NCBI GenBank assembly: GCA_016218915.1
Contig: JACRCQ010000022.1
Span: 1 to 64,000, forward strand
DNA: 64,000 nucleotides
Reading direction: 5' to 3'
DNA from: Deltaproteobacteria bacterium
GTDB taxonomy: Bacteria; Myxococcota_A; Polyangia; Polyangiales; Polyangiaceae
Shown: piece by piece, positions 7,635-16,708 of the stretch
Layout: every line of letters begins with the position of its first letter
Numbering within the stretch: the first letter of the stretch is position 1
Made by a program: the position numbers and the translations under genes
The notes under the pieces: generated by a model
Told to the model about the DNA's origin: nothing
Database searches by the model: none
Seen by the model: the letters and a program-made list of their open reading frames with translations, nothing else

Positions 7635-10409
7635 GTGATCAGACCTACGCCCGCTGCTCGTCGCTTCGCCGTATTGATTGGCTGCTTCCTGTCGAGCTCC
7701 GTCTGGAGCTCCGACGCACGCGCCTCAACCTGCGGCAACAAGTCCTGTGAAACCACGGGAACGCCACCGGAAACGTGCACGTCTTGCCCCGCGGATTGCG
7801 CGATCTGCACCACGACCGTTCCCACGGTTCAGGTGCAACAACCGGTCGAGCACGAAGCGTACGTGGCCGTGCAGTGCCCGGTTCAGCCTTGCGTCGCAGA
7901 GGTGCCGGTAGGAATCACCGTCGGAGCGCACGCGCCGGTGAAGACTCTGAGCTTCGAGTACTTGAAGGACGGCAGCTCATGGCTGACAGGAGCCTACTGC
8001 TACCCCGACGATCCGGTCGAGCCCGGGAGCACTTCGTGCCCGAGCTTGGCGCCAGCGTTCGGATTTACGCACACCGGGGCGGTCCTGCTGCCGGCTGCGG
8101 AGTGGACGATTCGCATCACGGCCACGGACGTCCAGGGAAACGTCAGCACGACGGTGGATCGACACATCACGGTCCTGCCTCCGAACCAGCCGTCCGCCGG
8201 GACCATGGAGGTCACGAGAGTGGAGCCGAATCCCGCGGATCCGATGGTGAAGCTGCGCGTCTCTCCGGACAAGGAATCGGTGGGCGACACGGTCACGATC
8301 TGGGGAAAGAACCTCGACACGAACCAGTTCATTGATGCATATCTCTCGCCGGCACCGACTCCAGAGCCGCAGTACCTGCCGGCTGGGGGGCTGCCCGTGG
8401 ACGAGTGGTGCATGTACAAGGCGACGGTCTTGGAGAGGGGCACGTCGGGCGGCGAATCCTACCTCAAGGTGGCCCTTCCCACGCTTCCTGCGCAAACGCG
8501 CTACAGCTGCTTCGATCCCGAGATGACCGACACGGTCGACACGATGACGACAGCGTGGCGTTGGGTGGTGCACGACCGATGGATTCGGCCGGAGCGCGTT
8601 CATGAGTGGGAAGCTGTCCCAAGTCCGTACGAACCCGCTGCCGAGCGCGAGCCCTACTTCCACTTCGGCCTCAACAAGTACTACAGGATCTACGGGTTCG
8701 GATTCGACAACCAGAAGACCAAGGCCAACCTGAATACCTTCCTTGGGGTCTACCGCTATAATGCATACCTGTGTGCGGGCATTCCCGGCGCCTGCCTCTT
8801 CCACTTCCCGGATCCCCTCTACTGGATCGTCTGGCTGCCGATCTTCAAGATCTGGTACGACAAAACCGGGGGGACCTGCGCGGGGATTTCGGCCACGTCG
8901 CTTCAGTTCCGCAAGGGATTGCTCGACATCAACGACTTCGATTCGAACGTGTTCTACCCCTTTGGCGCGGACGATTGGGGGGATGAGCACTGGCACTATC
9001 CAAGTCAGCTCGGCGCCGCTGTGGACCCGCCGGACGCGACCAGCTTGCTGGCCGTGATCAAGAAGAACCACGGCGTTCAGACGAGCGATGAGTTCCTGTC
9101 GCACTGCATCGACGAGATGACCGGAACCATGTCAACCAAGACGTCGGCCACGGACATTCTCGCAGAGGTCAGCAACAATCCCTTCGATCATGTCATGTGC
9201 GGAGACGGACATTGCGTCGCCCCCTACAAGGTCGAGGGCAACAAGATCTTCATCTATGACAACAACAACCCGGGAATGGATTGCGATATCCAAGTCACGC
9301 CCGGAACCGACGACTACACCTGGAACCCGGCATGCCGTCCCAACGCCAAGCCAGGCCTCAAGGACCTGCACGCGGTGCCGCTTTCGGTCTTCGAGCAGTC
9401 CCGTTCCATGCCGGGAATCAGCTTGATCGGACAAGCGCTGATCAGCTTCATCTTCGGTGAAGCGGACGGCTTGTACACCGACGCCAACGGCAAGAGCTGG
9501 GGCTGGAAGAGCGATGGAACCTTCGTGGAGGACATGCCAGGTGCAAGAGGCTTGATTCCCTACGGCGCGCCGACCGACACACACAATCTCCCGGTCAGCC
9601 TCCCGATGACCTCCGCTCCCACCGTCAAGGTGTCATCGACCGGAGAATCCTACGGTCTGCACCTGGCGCAGGGCGGACGCGCCATCCAGCTCGCGGTGAC
9701 CGGCTCCAAGGCCGGCGACCAGGACACCTTGGAAGTGGGATTCGGCGCCCAGAAGCTCGAGTCCTTGACCGCATCGCCGCAACGAGATGGCGTCAAGCTG
9801 GTGCCGACGCTGGGCATGGTGCTGGGCGACCAGCAACGCGCCGTCTTCCGATGGTCCGAGCTGACCGTGCCCGCAGGGCAGCGCACCCGCTTCGCAGCGC
9901 TGCCCGACCGCAAAGGCGTCGAACTCCGGAACGGGTCGGACAAGGCCCTGCAGTTCAGCCTCCTTGCAGTCACAGGGGACGGCCCGACTGGCACGAAGGG
10001 CTCCTTTGTGCATGGGCCATTCAACGTGCCGCCAGGTGCTACGCACCGGGCCTTGATCGCCGACTGGCCCGCATCCACGACGCTCTCCTGGGAAGAGGAT
10101 CAGAACGGAGACGGGACGGCAGAGCGGACAGGCACATCCATCGGAGTCAGCTGCGAGTCTCTTGACACCGACGAAAGCGGAGTGCCGGATGAATGCGAGA
10201 CCATGATACGAGCCGCGGGAACCGCACCCGGGTCTGATGCCGGCGCTGACGGCAGCGCGTGCCCCGCCTCCTCGGCGACCGGGGAAGACAGTGGATGCGG
10301 CTGCAGAACGGCAGGTCGACATGCCTCGCTCGGCTCTGCAGCTCTGTTGCTGGCGCTCCTGTCCTTGGTGCGCAGGGCGGCACGCTCGTCCTCCGCGCGC
10401 AGGCATTGA
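7635..10409 (+). CDS. Secreted papain-like cysteine peptidase with MYXO-CTERM tail
   Basis: A surface protein of about 924 residues. It opens with a signal peptide (hydrophobic core AVLIGCFLSSSVW) and a Cys-rich segment, then immunoglobulin-like strands. The centre looks like a papain-fold peptidase: Cys415 in GGTCAGIS, His526 in GHCVAPY, and Asp542-Asn543 in IYDNNNPG are in the order Cys-His-Asn and in the sequence contexts seen in C39-like bacterial peptidases. The C-terminal part has a DTDESGVPDECE calcium-type motif, an Asp/Ala linker, then GCGCRTA, a membrane helix and Arg residues (MYXO-CTERM-like). I chose the GTG at 7635 because GGAGGA precedes it by four bases and an extended -10 lies upstream; the frame is open further upstream from 7479. 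Substrate is unknown; autocatalysis or maturation of other surface proteins are possibilities. Confidence 0.85.
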   Translation: MIRPTPAARRFAVLIGCFLSSSVWSSDARASTCGNKSCETTGTPPETCTSCPADCAICTTTVPTVQVQQPVEHEAYVAVQCPVQPCVAEVPVGITVGAHAPVKTLSFEYLKDGSSWLTGAYCYPDDPVEPGSTSCPSLAPAFGFTHTGAVLLPAAEWTIRITATDVQGNVSTTVDRHITVLPPNQPSAGTMEVTRVEPNPADPMVKLRVSPDKESVGDTVTIWGKNLDTNQFIDAYLSPAPTPEPQYLPAGGLPVDEWCMYKATVLERGTSGGESYLKVALPTLPAQTRYSCFDPEMTDTVDTMTTAWRWVVHDRWIRPERVHEWEAVPSPYEPAAEREPYFHFGLNKYYRIYGFGFDNQKTKANLNTFLGVYRYNAYLCAGIPGACLFHFPDPLYWIVWLPIFKIWYDKTGGTCAGISATSLQFRKGLLDINDFDSNVFYPFGADDWGDEHWHYPSQLGAAVDPPDATSLLAVIKKNHGVQTSDEFLSHCIDEMTGTMSTKTSATDILAEVSNNPFDHVMCGDGHCVAPYKVEGNKIFIYDNNNPGMDCDIQVTPGTDDYTWNPACRPNAKPGLKDLHAVPLSVFEQSRSMPGISLIGQALISFIFGEADGLYTDANGKSWGWKSDGTFVEDMPGARGLIPYGAPTDTHNLPVSLPMTSAPTVKVSSTGESYGLHLAQGGRAIQLAVTGSKAGDQDTLEVGFGAQKLESLTASPQRDGVKLVPTLGMVLGDQQRAVFRWSELTVPAGQRTRFAALPDRKGVELRNGSDKALQFSLLAVTGDGPTGTKGSFVHGPFNVPPGATHRALIADWPASTTLSWEEDQNGDGTAERTGTSIGVSCESLDTDESGVPDECETMIRAAGTAPGSDAGADGSACPASSATGEDSGCGCRTAGRHASLGSAALLLALLSLVRRAARSSSARRH

Positions 10410-10621
10410 GACCTCGGTCTTCTCAGCCCCCCGGTGCAAGCGAAGGGCTGAGCTGTTCGCACACACGCTCAGGCCCGCAGCGTTTGCGGCCCTCCGAATC
10501 CAGTGAGCGGATCAGGCGGTATCTGTCTGGCTGACGCCGAGAATCGTTCACCCGCCCCTGTCGATCCGCCCCCGCGCAACTAGGTTGATCCCCTACGCCA
10601 ACTTCTCGGGAGGCCTTCGTC

Positions 10622-11785
10622 ATGCGTACAGCTTGCCTATCGTTCGCTCCCCTCGCGATCCTCATCCTTGTCTCCGCCTGCACAACGAGCAGCTCGCCAG
10701 GGCAAAACCCGGACCCCAGTGCAGGGGAAGGAGGCGCTGCAGGAGATGGTGGGTCGGCCGGCAACGGCGGCTCCTCCGGCAGCGGAGGCTTGCCAGGCAA
10801 CGGTGGCTCGTCCGGCACGGGTGGTTCTGCCGGCAACGCGGGCGCAGCCTCTGCCCTGTCGCCCACCACGTTCATCTTCGAGCGAAAGGTCGGCGGCGAT
10901 CGGGATCACCTCGTGGCCATGGACTTTGTGAGCGGCGACCAGCGCGTCATCACCACCCTCGCCGAAGGTAGCGTGGAAGGATGGAAGATCGACGGCGCAA
11001 CCGTGTCGCCGGACCGCACCCGCATCGTGATCTCAACCATGTTCGGCGCAACCGCAGAAGACAACGCCACAGGCCTGGCGACCAACCGGCTGTGGAGCCT
11101 CGACATCGCAGGAGGGGACGTTCGCCGTTTGACGCCGGTGTTCCCAAACACGCACCCCGGTCAAACGGGATGGCACATCGACATCCGCGACCCTGCCTTC
11201 TTCCCAGATGGAAAGTCGGTCATCTTCGACTTCGGAGAAGGCGATTTCCAGAGCGGATACGTTGCGCCCTGGATCGTGTCGACCGATGGAGGCTCGCTGC
11301 CGAGCCTGTTCAAGACCAACCTGGACTGCTCGGTCAACGGCAACGCGGCATTCAATCCAGCCACAGGCGACATGCTGCTGTCGCACGTGGTGTGCATCCC
11401 GGGCACAGGCGGAGGCTTCTACTTGTATCCGAAGAACGGAGGCGCGCCTGACTACCTGGTCAACGAGGACGGCGTGAGCATGTCGAGCGAGCCCCCTGCC
11501 TTCAGCGTCGACGGCACGGTATTCGTCTACACGGCCCGTACCTACTCCGACAGCATCCAGTCCCTCTACGCGTACATCATGAGCGACCGCAAGGTGGTAC
11601 CCCTGATTCTCGGCGCATCGGGCACGGACATCGTCAATGCCTCCTTTGCACCGGACAACGCCCACATGGTCTACTGCGTCAAGCAAGGAGACCTGTACAA
11701 CCTGCGCCTGCTCGACTTCGGCGTGGATCCGCCGACCGACAAGGCTCTGACCAACGATGGAGTGAGCTGCGACGCGGTGTTCTGA
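10622..11785 (+). CDS. Lipoprotein with TolB/PD40-like beta-propeller
   Basis: A 387-residue predicted lipoprotein with a lipobox (ILVSAC, Cys20) and a long Gly/Ser linker (residues 32-75 or so). The rest is made of repeated strands such as GATVSPDRTRIVIS, DPAFFPDGKSVIFDF and ASFAPDNAHMVYC, the SPDGxxI pattern of PD40/TolB-like propeller blades, so it is probably a protein-binding or scaffold domain in the envelope. GGAGG lies about nine bases before the ATG. Its neighbours do not define a pathway. No catalytic motif is visible. Confidence 0.85.
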   Translation: MRTACLSFAPLAILILVSACTTSSSPGQNPDPSAGEGGAAGDGGSAGNGGSSGSGGLPGNGGSSGTGGSAGNAGAASALSPTTFIFERKVGGDRDHLVAMDFVSGDQRVITTLAEGSVEGWKIDGATVSPDRTRIVISTMFGATAEDNATGLATNRLWSLDIAGGDVRRLTPVFPNTHPGQTGWHIDIRDPAFFPDGKSVIFDFGEGDFQSGYVAPWIVSTDGGSLPSLFKTNLDCSVNGNAAFNPATGDMLLSHVVCIPGTGGGFYLYPKNGGAPDYLVNEDGVSMSSEPPAFSVDGTVFVYTARTYSDSIQSLYAYIMSDRKVVPLILGASGTDIVNASFAPDNAHMVYCVKQGDLYNLRLLDFGVDPPTDKALTNDGVSCDAVF

Positions 11786-11806
11786 CCGCAGGCAAAACGC
11801 TCGCCG

Positions 11807-12376
11807 TCACCGCAGCAGGATTGCCTGGGCCTCGATCTCGACCAGCAGATCGCTCCGACAAATCCTAGCCTGGATGCCTGTGCTCGCCGGGAATGGGTCA
11901 AGCCCCAGCGCCCGGAAGAATTCGTTGCGAACCTGGTTGAATTCCTGGTAGTCGCGCTCGATGTCGCGCAGATAGCAGGTCGTGCGAACCACGTCGTGCC
12001 ATGTCGCGCCTTCGCTTTCGAGCAGACGTGTGAGGTTGTGGTAGGTCCGCCAGAGCTGGGCGCGAAAATCCCCTGGATAGAGCGTCTCGCCGCTGGGTCC
12101 GACGCTGGCAGTGCCGCTGAGCAGCAAGTGGGTGACGCCGCCGGGCAGGTCTACGCGCATGCCGCGCGTGAAGGCGCTTCCGTATTCGCGCGCCTCGTTC
12201 AGCACATCCGGCGCATGGATCGCTGTCTTGCTCACGCGCCCGCGCCCCTTCTTTCCGCGCTGAATGGATACCGGACTCGCCGGCGCGTCCGCAGGCAGTC
12301 CGAGAGCGGCCCTCTCCACCTTCTCCGCATCCGAGTAGATGGCCTTTGGCCCGACCTTCTTCGACGACTTGCTCAC
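11807..12376 (-). CDS. RidA/YjgF-family protein with N-terminal extension
   Basis: A RidA-like (YjgF/YER057c/UK114) protein of 189 residues, longer than the usual 130 because of a basic N-terminal extension of about 55 residues. Family features are GTASVGPSGETLYPGDFRAQLWRTYHNL, VVRTTCYLRDI, FNQVRNEFF and a C-terminal LLVEIEAQAI. The active-site Arg of canonical RidA enamine deaminases, in the PxRT motif, is replaced: the sequence here is PASTGIQA. It is therefore unlikely to be a classical 2-iminobutanoate deaminase. The start is inferred as GTG at 12376, with AGAGG five bases upstream; a longer frame continues upstream but looks non-coding. Confidence 0.85.
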   Translation of the reverse strand: MSKSSKKVGPKAIYSDAEKVERAALGLPADAPASPVSIQRGKKGRGRVSKTAIHAPDVLNEAREYGSAFTRGMRVDLPGGVTHLLLSGTASVGPSGETLYPGDFRAQLWRTYHNLTRLLESEGATWHDVVRTTCYLRDIERDYQEFNQVRNEFFRALGLDPFPASTGIQARICRSDLLVEIEAQAILLR

Positions 12377-12519
12377 GCCCACCTCTTCAACCCCGGTCCT
12401 GCAGTGAATGCTGCACCACGTCATGACGCTGTAGCATGGAGGACGCCGCTTCCGCCATGGCAGATTCGGCCACGACGTCCCCTGCAATGCCGCCCATCCG
12501 GACGCCGGGCAGTGGCGGA

Positions 12520-13872
12520 CTACTTGGGATTCGAAACCGGCTCTGTCGTGGCCCCGGTGAGCGAATCTCCGGAGAAGGTGAAGTTGTCCACGAGCACCGA
12601 CGAATCGAGGACGTGATCGCCTCCATCCCAGATCGCGAATCGTAGAGTGATAATCGAGCCAGGCGTGACAGGAGCTGCTGTCTGCAGCCATCCCGTGGCG
12701 GCGTGAGGCCCGCTGGAGCCGGTCTCGAATCCGGTTCCGGCCAGCAGATCGGTTCCAAGCGGGCAGCTGTACTGCTTGCCTCCTGCGTACTGGCTCTTGC
12801 ACACCTGCAGCATGCTGTTGTTGACGCTGATCGGGTTGGCGTCCTGATCGAACGTGATGTTTCCATCGTTCGATCCGGCCGGCTTGGGGTTCATCAACGT
12901 AACGAAGAAGTCGTTGTTCTGGCTGCAGATCTGGTCCGGGAACTCATACGCGAAGAAGCTCAGGAAGAACTTGAAGGATCTGGCGTTGGTGGGCACGCGC
13001 AGGCGCACCTCAAGTGCTGCGGGATCACGCGGAGAAGCCGGCACAACGCCGGGACACGACGGCGACCCGAGGCTCGGAATCGGCAGGGCGCAGTCCGTAC
13101 CCATGTCCGCTCCGGAGACATCCTGGTAACCGGGCATGGATGGTGCGCGCGCGGTTCCGGACGACAGAACGAGCAGGGCCTTCCCCTGCTGGGCGTTGGC
13201 GTACTGCCCAAAAGTGGCGAGGACCCCGTGGGAGAGAGGACTCATCCCTGGCGTGCCGTCGGCCTTCACGTACCTTGCGTCAAGAACCCCCCATGTCTTG
13301 CTCAGCCCACTCGCGTTTTCGTCCGTGACTCTGCAAAGCCCGATCGCCTTCGCACCCATCAAGGGATTCGAGTCCGCAAGGTCGATGCCGTCATCACACT
13401 CGTATGTGTCTCCACCTGGCTTGCCATCGCAGTTCCAGTCTTTCGGTGGGCCGCCATCTGCCGACGCAGCGCCGTCATCGAAAGCCCCGGGGTTCGCATT
13501 CGGCTCGCAATCGTTGCAGTCGCCCTGCTTGGCGGAGTAGCCGTCGCCATCGTGGTCCTGATCGTCCATGAAGGGACAACCCGGGTTGGGCGATCCGTCC
13601 GAGCCGCTGACACCTACCTCGAGCACCATCCCTCCTTCACTTGAGGTTCCCCCCTGACCAGCCTTGCCTCCTCCGCCGCCCGATGACGCGTCCGGCGAAG
13701 AGCCCCCAGCTCCTGCGTTGCCGCCAAGGGATGCTTCCGGCGAATGGCCGCCTTGGCCCGTGTTGCCTGCGCTGCCCGCCGCTCCCGGCTGCGTTGAAGG
13801 TTCGTCGCTGCCGCTGCAAGAGAATGCAACCGCGGAGACTGCGCCGATCACGAGCCAGGCTTGATGGTTCAT
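12520..13872 (-). CDS. Choice-of-anchor L lipoprotein with MopE-like calcium motif
   Basis: A 450-residue lipoprotein. The signal ends in the lipobox AFSC (Cys near 19), followed by a Gly/Ser/Ala linker. A Cys/Asp block (DQDHDGDGYSAKQGDCND, about residues 104-121, then NANPGAFDD) resembles the MopE/thrombospondin-3 calcium motif. The C-terminal 250 residues match the choice-of-anchor L pattern: LRVPTNARSFKFFLSFFAYEFPD, NDFFVTLMNPKP, FDQDANPISVNN and a closing DSSVLVDNFTF. Such proteins are extracellular and probably adhesive or structural. ATG at 13872 is preferred over the overlapping GTG because AGGAGG lies four to five bases before it. The gene lies 26 bases downstream of the next lipoprotein, so co-transcription is likely. 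Confidence 0.88.
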   Translation of the reverse strand: MNHQAWLVIGAVSAVAFSCSGSDEPSTQPGAAGSAGNTGQGGHSPEASLGGNAGAGGSSPDASSGGGGGKAGQGGTSSEGGMVLEVGVSGSDGSPNPGCPFMDDQDHDGDGYSAKQGDCNDCEPNANPGAFDDGAASADGGPPKDWNCDGKPGGDTYECDDGIDLADSNPLMGAKAIGLCRVTDENASGLSKTWGVLDARYVKADGTPGMSPLSHGVLATFGQYANAQQGKALLVLSSGTARAPSMPGYQDVSGADMGTDCALPIPSLGSPSCPGVVPASPRDPAALEVRLRVPTNARSFKFFLSFFAYEFPDQICSQNNDFFVTLMNPKPAGSNDGNITFDQDANPISVNNSMLQVCKSQYAGGKQYSCPLGTDLLAGTGFETGSSGPHAATGWLQTAAPVTPGSIITLRFAIWDGGDHVLDSSVLVDNFTFSGDSLTGATTEPVSNPK

Positions 13873-13898
13873 CACCCCTCCTTCATGGCAGCATGCAG

Positions 13899-14534
13899 CT
13901 ACTCACACGAACCGATGGTTCCCAGCTCCGAGCTCAGCGGCGCACACACGGCCGAGCCTGCTGGACAATCCTGTAGCGAGCAGCAGAACTTGCGGCAATT
14001 GCCGTGGAACGAGGCATCGATGTCGTTCGGCACGCACGTCATCGTGGCTTTGCAGAAAGGCCCGTTGGCAAGATCGCACGGTTTCCCCAAGCCAGCGTCG
14101 TTGGGTGCCGGGTAGCAGACGAAGAACGGCGGCTCCGCGCTGATGTCGCACGCCTCTCCGGCCGCGGTGCTGCATGGCTCGTTCGTCAAAGGATTGCAGT
14201 CGTAGGGGTACTGCTGGATACAACCCGAAGGCACAGCCCAGCCGGCAGCGCCCCCAGCCCCAGCCCCGCCAGCACCGCCAGCTCCTCCGGGTCCGATCAC
14301 AGAACCTCCCTGCCCTGCCCCACCCAGACCGGAGCCGCCTTTGGCCGCGCTGCCGCCTGCCCCGCCCACCGAAGAACCGCCTGCGCCTCCCTGCGTTGGC
14401 CCTCCGGTACCGTTGCCCCCGTGACCACTCTGCACGATCGATCGTTCCTCCAGCACCTTGCCGCCGCACGCAGCAACGAGCGCCAGTCCCGCCGCGACCA
14501 GAAGAAACAAGACCCGCACCCGGCCCATGTGCAT
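13899..14534 (-). CDS. Gly-rich/Cys-rich lipoprotein, paralogue A
   Basis: A 211-residue lipoprotein: signal with lipobox ALVAAC, a long Gly/Ala/Ser linker, then a folded Cys-rich domain of about 110 residues (from SGCIQQYPYDCNP to the end) with about 16 Cys. It is a clear paralogue of the gene at 16018-16641: both share CNPxTNxPCxTAAGEACD, the CKxTMTCVxN motif, and CRKFCCSLQDCPAGS. The domain is of unknown function. Start chosen at the ATG with GGAGG five bases upstream; that leader is also conserved in the paralogue. It is followed by the anchor L gene after 26 bases. Confidence 0.82.
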   Translation of the reverse strand: MHMGRVRVLFLLVAAGLALVAACGGKVLEERSIVQSGHGGNGTGGPTQGGAGGSSVGGAGGSAAKGGSGLGGAGQGGSVIGPGGAGGAGGAGAGGAAGWAVPSGCIQQYPYDCNPLTNEPCSTAAGEACDISAEPPFFVCYPAPNDAGLGKPCDLANGPFCKATMTCVPNDIDASFHGNCRKFCCSLQDCPAGSAVCAPLSSELGTIGSCE

Positions 14535-14625
14535 CACGACCTCCAGGCGCAGCGTAGATGCTTTCACTGCAATCCGCTACGACGCTGAAGCGAGGCTCTC
14601 GCCGCCCACCGCCCCACGTCGCGCC

Positions 14626-15426
14626 TCACCCAAGAACCAGCAGCGTCCCCGCCATGATCACCATGCCTCCCACCAGACCATAGATGGGCATGTGCCCCTT
14701 GCCGTACTGATGCGCATTGGGGATCAGCTGATCGAGCGAAATGAACACCATGATCCCCGCCACCGCTGCATGCACGGTCCCCATCGCTGCTTCGGAGATG
14801 AAGGCTCGCAGCAGGACATAGCCCGCGAGCGCACCGGCCGGCTCCGCAAGGCCCGACAGGAACGACCAGGTGAACGCCTTTCGGCGGCTCCCCGTCGCGT
14901 AGTACAACGGCACAGAGACCGCGATGCCCTCCGGGATGTTGTGGATCGCGATCGCCACGGCAACCGCAACGCCTCGCTTCGGATCCGACATCGCGCTCAC
15001 GAACGTCGCCAGCCCTTCGGGAAAGTTGTGAATCCCCACTGCGATCGCGGTCAGCACTCCCATTCGCAGCAGCTTGTCGTTCGCCGGTGGCGCGTCGAGC
15101 GCGTCGTCAGCCTTGGCATCGTGTGGGTTCTCGAACGAAGGAACCAGCCGATCGATGATGCCGATCAAGAGCATTCCACCGAAGAACGCCGCGACCGCAA
15201 GCAGGTTGCCGCGCCCGGCTCCCAGGTGCTGCGCGAGGCTCAACCGCGCCGATCCGAGAAGCTCGACGAACGAGATGTAGATCATGACGCCGGCGGAGAA
15301 GCCGAGCCCCAGCGACAGGAATGTCTTGTTCGCCCGACGCGCTATCAGGGCGATCGCGCTGCCGATACCCGTCGACAGGCCGGCCAGCGCCGTCAAGAAG
15401 AATGCGAAGAGCATGTCCGAGTTCAT
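14626..15426 (-). CDS. zupT: ZIP-family metal transporter (ZupT-like)
   Basis: A 266-residue inner-membrane transporter of the ZIP family, importing zinc or other divalent metals. Eight hydrophobic segments are visible, and the two metal-site motifs, HNFPEGLA and HNIPEGIA, are intact in adjacent helices, with an acidic residue (FVELLG) in an earlier one. The loop between helices 3 and 4 is short and acidic. Its ATG overlaps the stop codon of the preceding lipoprotein gene by four bases (ATGA), implying translational coupling. That operon link suggests the upstream lipoprotein belongs to the same envelope or metal function, but this is inference. Confidence 0.92.
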   Translation of the reverse strand: MNSDMLFAFFLTALAGLSTGIGSAIALIARRANKTFLSLGLGFSAGVMIYISFVELLGSARLSLAQHLGAGRGNLLAVAAFFGGMLLIGIIDRLVPSFENPHDAKADDALDAPPANDKLLRMGVLTAIAVGIHNFPEGLATFVSAMSDPKRGVAVAVAIAIHNIPEGIAVSVPLYYATGSRRKAFTWSFLSGLAEPAGALAGYVLLRAFISEAAMGTVHAAVAGIMVFISLDQLIPNAHQYGKGHMPIYGLVGGMVIMAGTLLVLG

Positions 15427-16004
15427 GGAGACGTCGGCCTTCCTGCCGGAGCCGCTACCGGAGTCACCACGATCAGCAATGACACCTCGTATCGCCGTGC
15501 GGGAAACACCAACCGTTGCACCAAGGGTCCTAGACACGGCGGCGCGTCCTTGACGACCTCGATCGCGCTCACGGCCCCGGAAGGCTGCACCGTGGCGATG
15601 AGCGAAGGTTCGCCACCCCCTTGCGTGCAGCGGCCAATCTCCGAGATCGCCATGTGCAGCACAGCTTCGTAGGGGCCCGGCTCGACGATCCCCCCCTCCT
15701 GCACCGAGCCGTCTGCAGCCTTCAGCCTCACCTCGTTCGCGAGCACGCTCACCTTGGCTGCAGGCCCGGCCGCTGCCTTGTCTGGCGCCTCGGCTGCGCT
15801 GCTCGAGCTCGTCGACCCCATCGGCACGATACCTGCCCCGGCTTGCGGATTGCCCACCGCTTGCGGAGAGCCGGAGCAAGCGTGACCCAAGGACGCGAAC
15901 GCGACGATCGCAGCGACAACGCGCGCCGTTCCCTGCCGGCGATCGCCGACCTTGAGGCTGTCCGCCGTCAAACCTGGATTGCGGTCGAGGTTCACTCCCA
16001 GCAT
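15423..16004 (-). CDS. AgmX/TonB-C-like lipoprotein coupled to zupT
   Basis: A 193-residue protein with a membrane-targeting N-terminus and a possible lipobox (SLGHAC). A Ser/Ala linker leads to a C-terminal domain (about residues 80-185) with IGRCTQGGGEPSLIATVQPSGAVSAIEVVKDAP and a paired Cys, the pattern of AgmX/PglI or TonB C-terminal domains common in myxobacteria. GAGGA lies about seven bases before the ATG. It starts 13 bases after the stop of the paralogue-B lipoprotein and overlaps zupT by ATGA, so the three genes probably share a transcript. Role unknown; an envelope partner of the transporter is one possibility. Confidence 0.8.
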   Translation of the reverse strand: MLGVNLDRNPGLTADSLKVGDRRQGTARVVAAIVAFASLGHACSGSPQAVGNPQAGAGIVPMGSTSSSSAAEAPDKAAAGPAAKVSVLANEVRLKAADGSVQEGGIVEPGPYEAVLHMAISEIGRCTQGGGEPSLIATVQPSGAVSAIEVVKDAPPCLGPLVQRLVFPARRYEVSLLIVVTPVAAPAGRPTSP

Positions 16005-16017
16005 CCTGTGCTCCTCG

Positions 16018-16641
16018 CTACTTGCACGTACCGAGGGATCCCATCTCCGGCGCCAACGGCGTACATGCGACGGATCCAGCTGGACAATCCTGTAGCGAGC
16101 AACAGAACTTGCGGCAGGTACCTTCGAAAGATGCGTCGGCGTTGTTCGCTACGCACGTCATCGTCGGCTTGCACCATGGCCCACTGACGTTGTCACACGC
16201 TTGCCCCAGCTCCAGCACGTTGCCGTCAGGGAAGCAAGTGACCATGGGCTCGCCACCCCCCAGATCGCAGGCTTCGCCCGCAGCGGTGTTGCACGGCGCA
16301 TTCGTCACCGGATTGCAGTCGTAGGAGACCTGCTCGATGCACCCTGGGGGCACTCCCCACCCCGCACTGCCTCCCGTCGCGCCGCCACCGTATCCCCCTG
16401 CGACTCCGGAACCTCCCTGCCCTGCCCCGCCGACTCCGGCGCCGCCCTTGCCCACGTTGCCGGCGGCACCACCCAGGGAAGAACCGCCGGCGCCTCCGTG
16501 CGCCGATCCTCCCGTCGCGCTGCCCGCATGGCCGCCCTGCTCTGACATTGCCTCCTGCACGACCTTGCCGCCGCACGACGAAGCAGCAGCCAGCCCCATT
16601 GCAATCGGAAGGAGGGAAATGCCCGCGCGGCCTGTGTACAT
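16018..16641 (-). CDS. Gly-rich/Cys-rich lipoprotein, paralogue B
   Basis: A 207-residue lipoprotein and paralogue of the gene at 13899-14534. It has a lipobox-like AAASSC, a Gly/Ala/Ser linker, and the same C-terminal Cys-rich domain with CNPVTNAPCNTAAGEACD, CKPTMTCVANNADASF and CRKFCCSLQDCPAGS. The start was set by homology with the paralogue and by the GGAGG five to six bases upstream. The sequence CTATGCTGCGCC just upstream is nearly identical to CTACGCTGCGCC upstream of paralogue A, so the duplication took the leader with it. The gene is 13 bases upstream of the AgmX-like gene. Confidence 0.82.
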   Translation of the reverse strand: MYTGRAGISLLPIAMGLAAASSCGGKVVQEAMSEQGGHAGSATGGSAHGGAGGSSLGGAAGNVGKGGAGVGGAGQGGSGVAGGYGGGATGGSAGWGVPPGCIEQVSYDCNPVTNAPCNTAAGEACDLGGGEPMVTCFPDGNVLELGQACDNVSGPWCKPTMTCVANNADASFEGTCRKFCCSLQDCPAGSVACTPLAPEMGSLGTCK

Positions 16642-16708
16642 GAGGACCTCCCGGCGCAGCATAGTTGTCTCCTGCGCTTCTGGCCACAGGAACAGGCCGC
16701 GGCCGACG

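Noticed and set aside
10410..10430. TGAG/CTCA pairing just after the protease stop codon as a terminator
   Set aside because: The stem is interrupted and the loop too small; not convincing.
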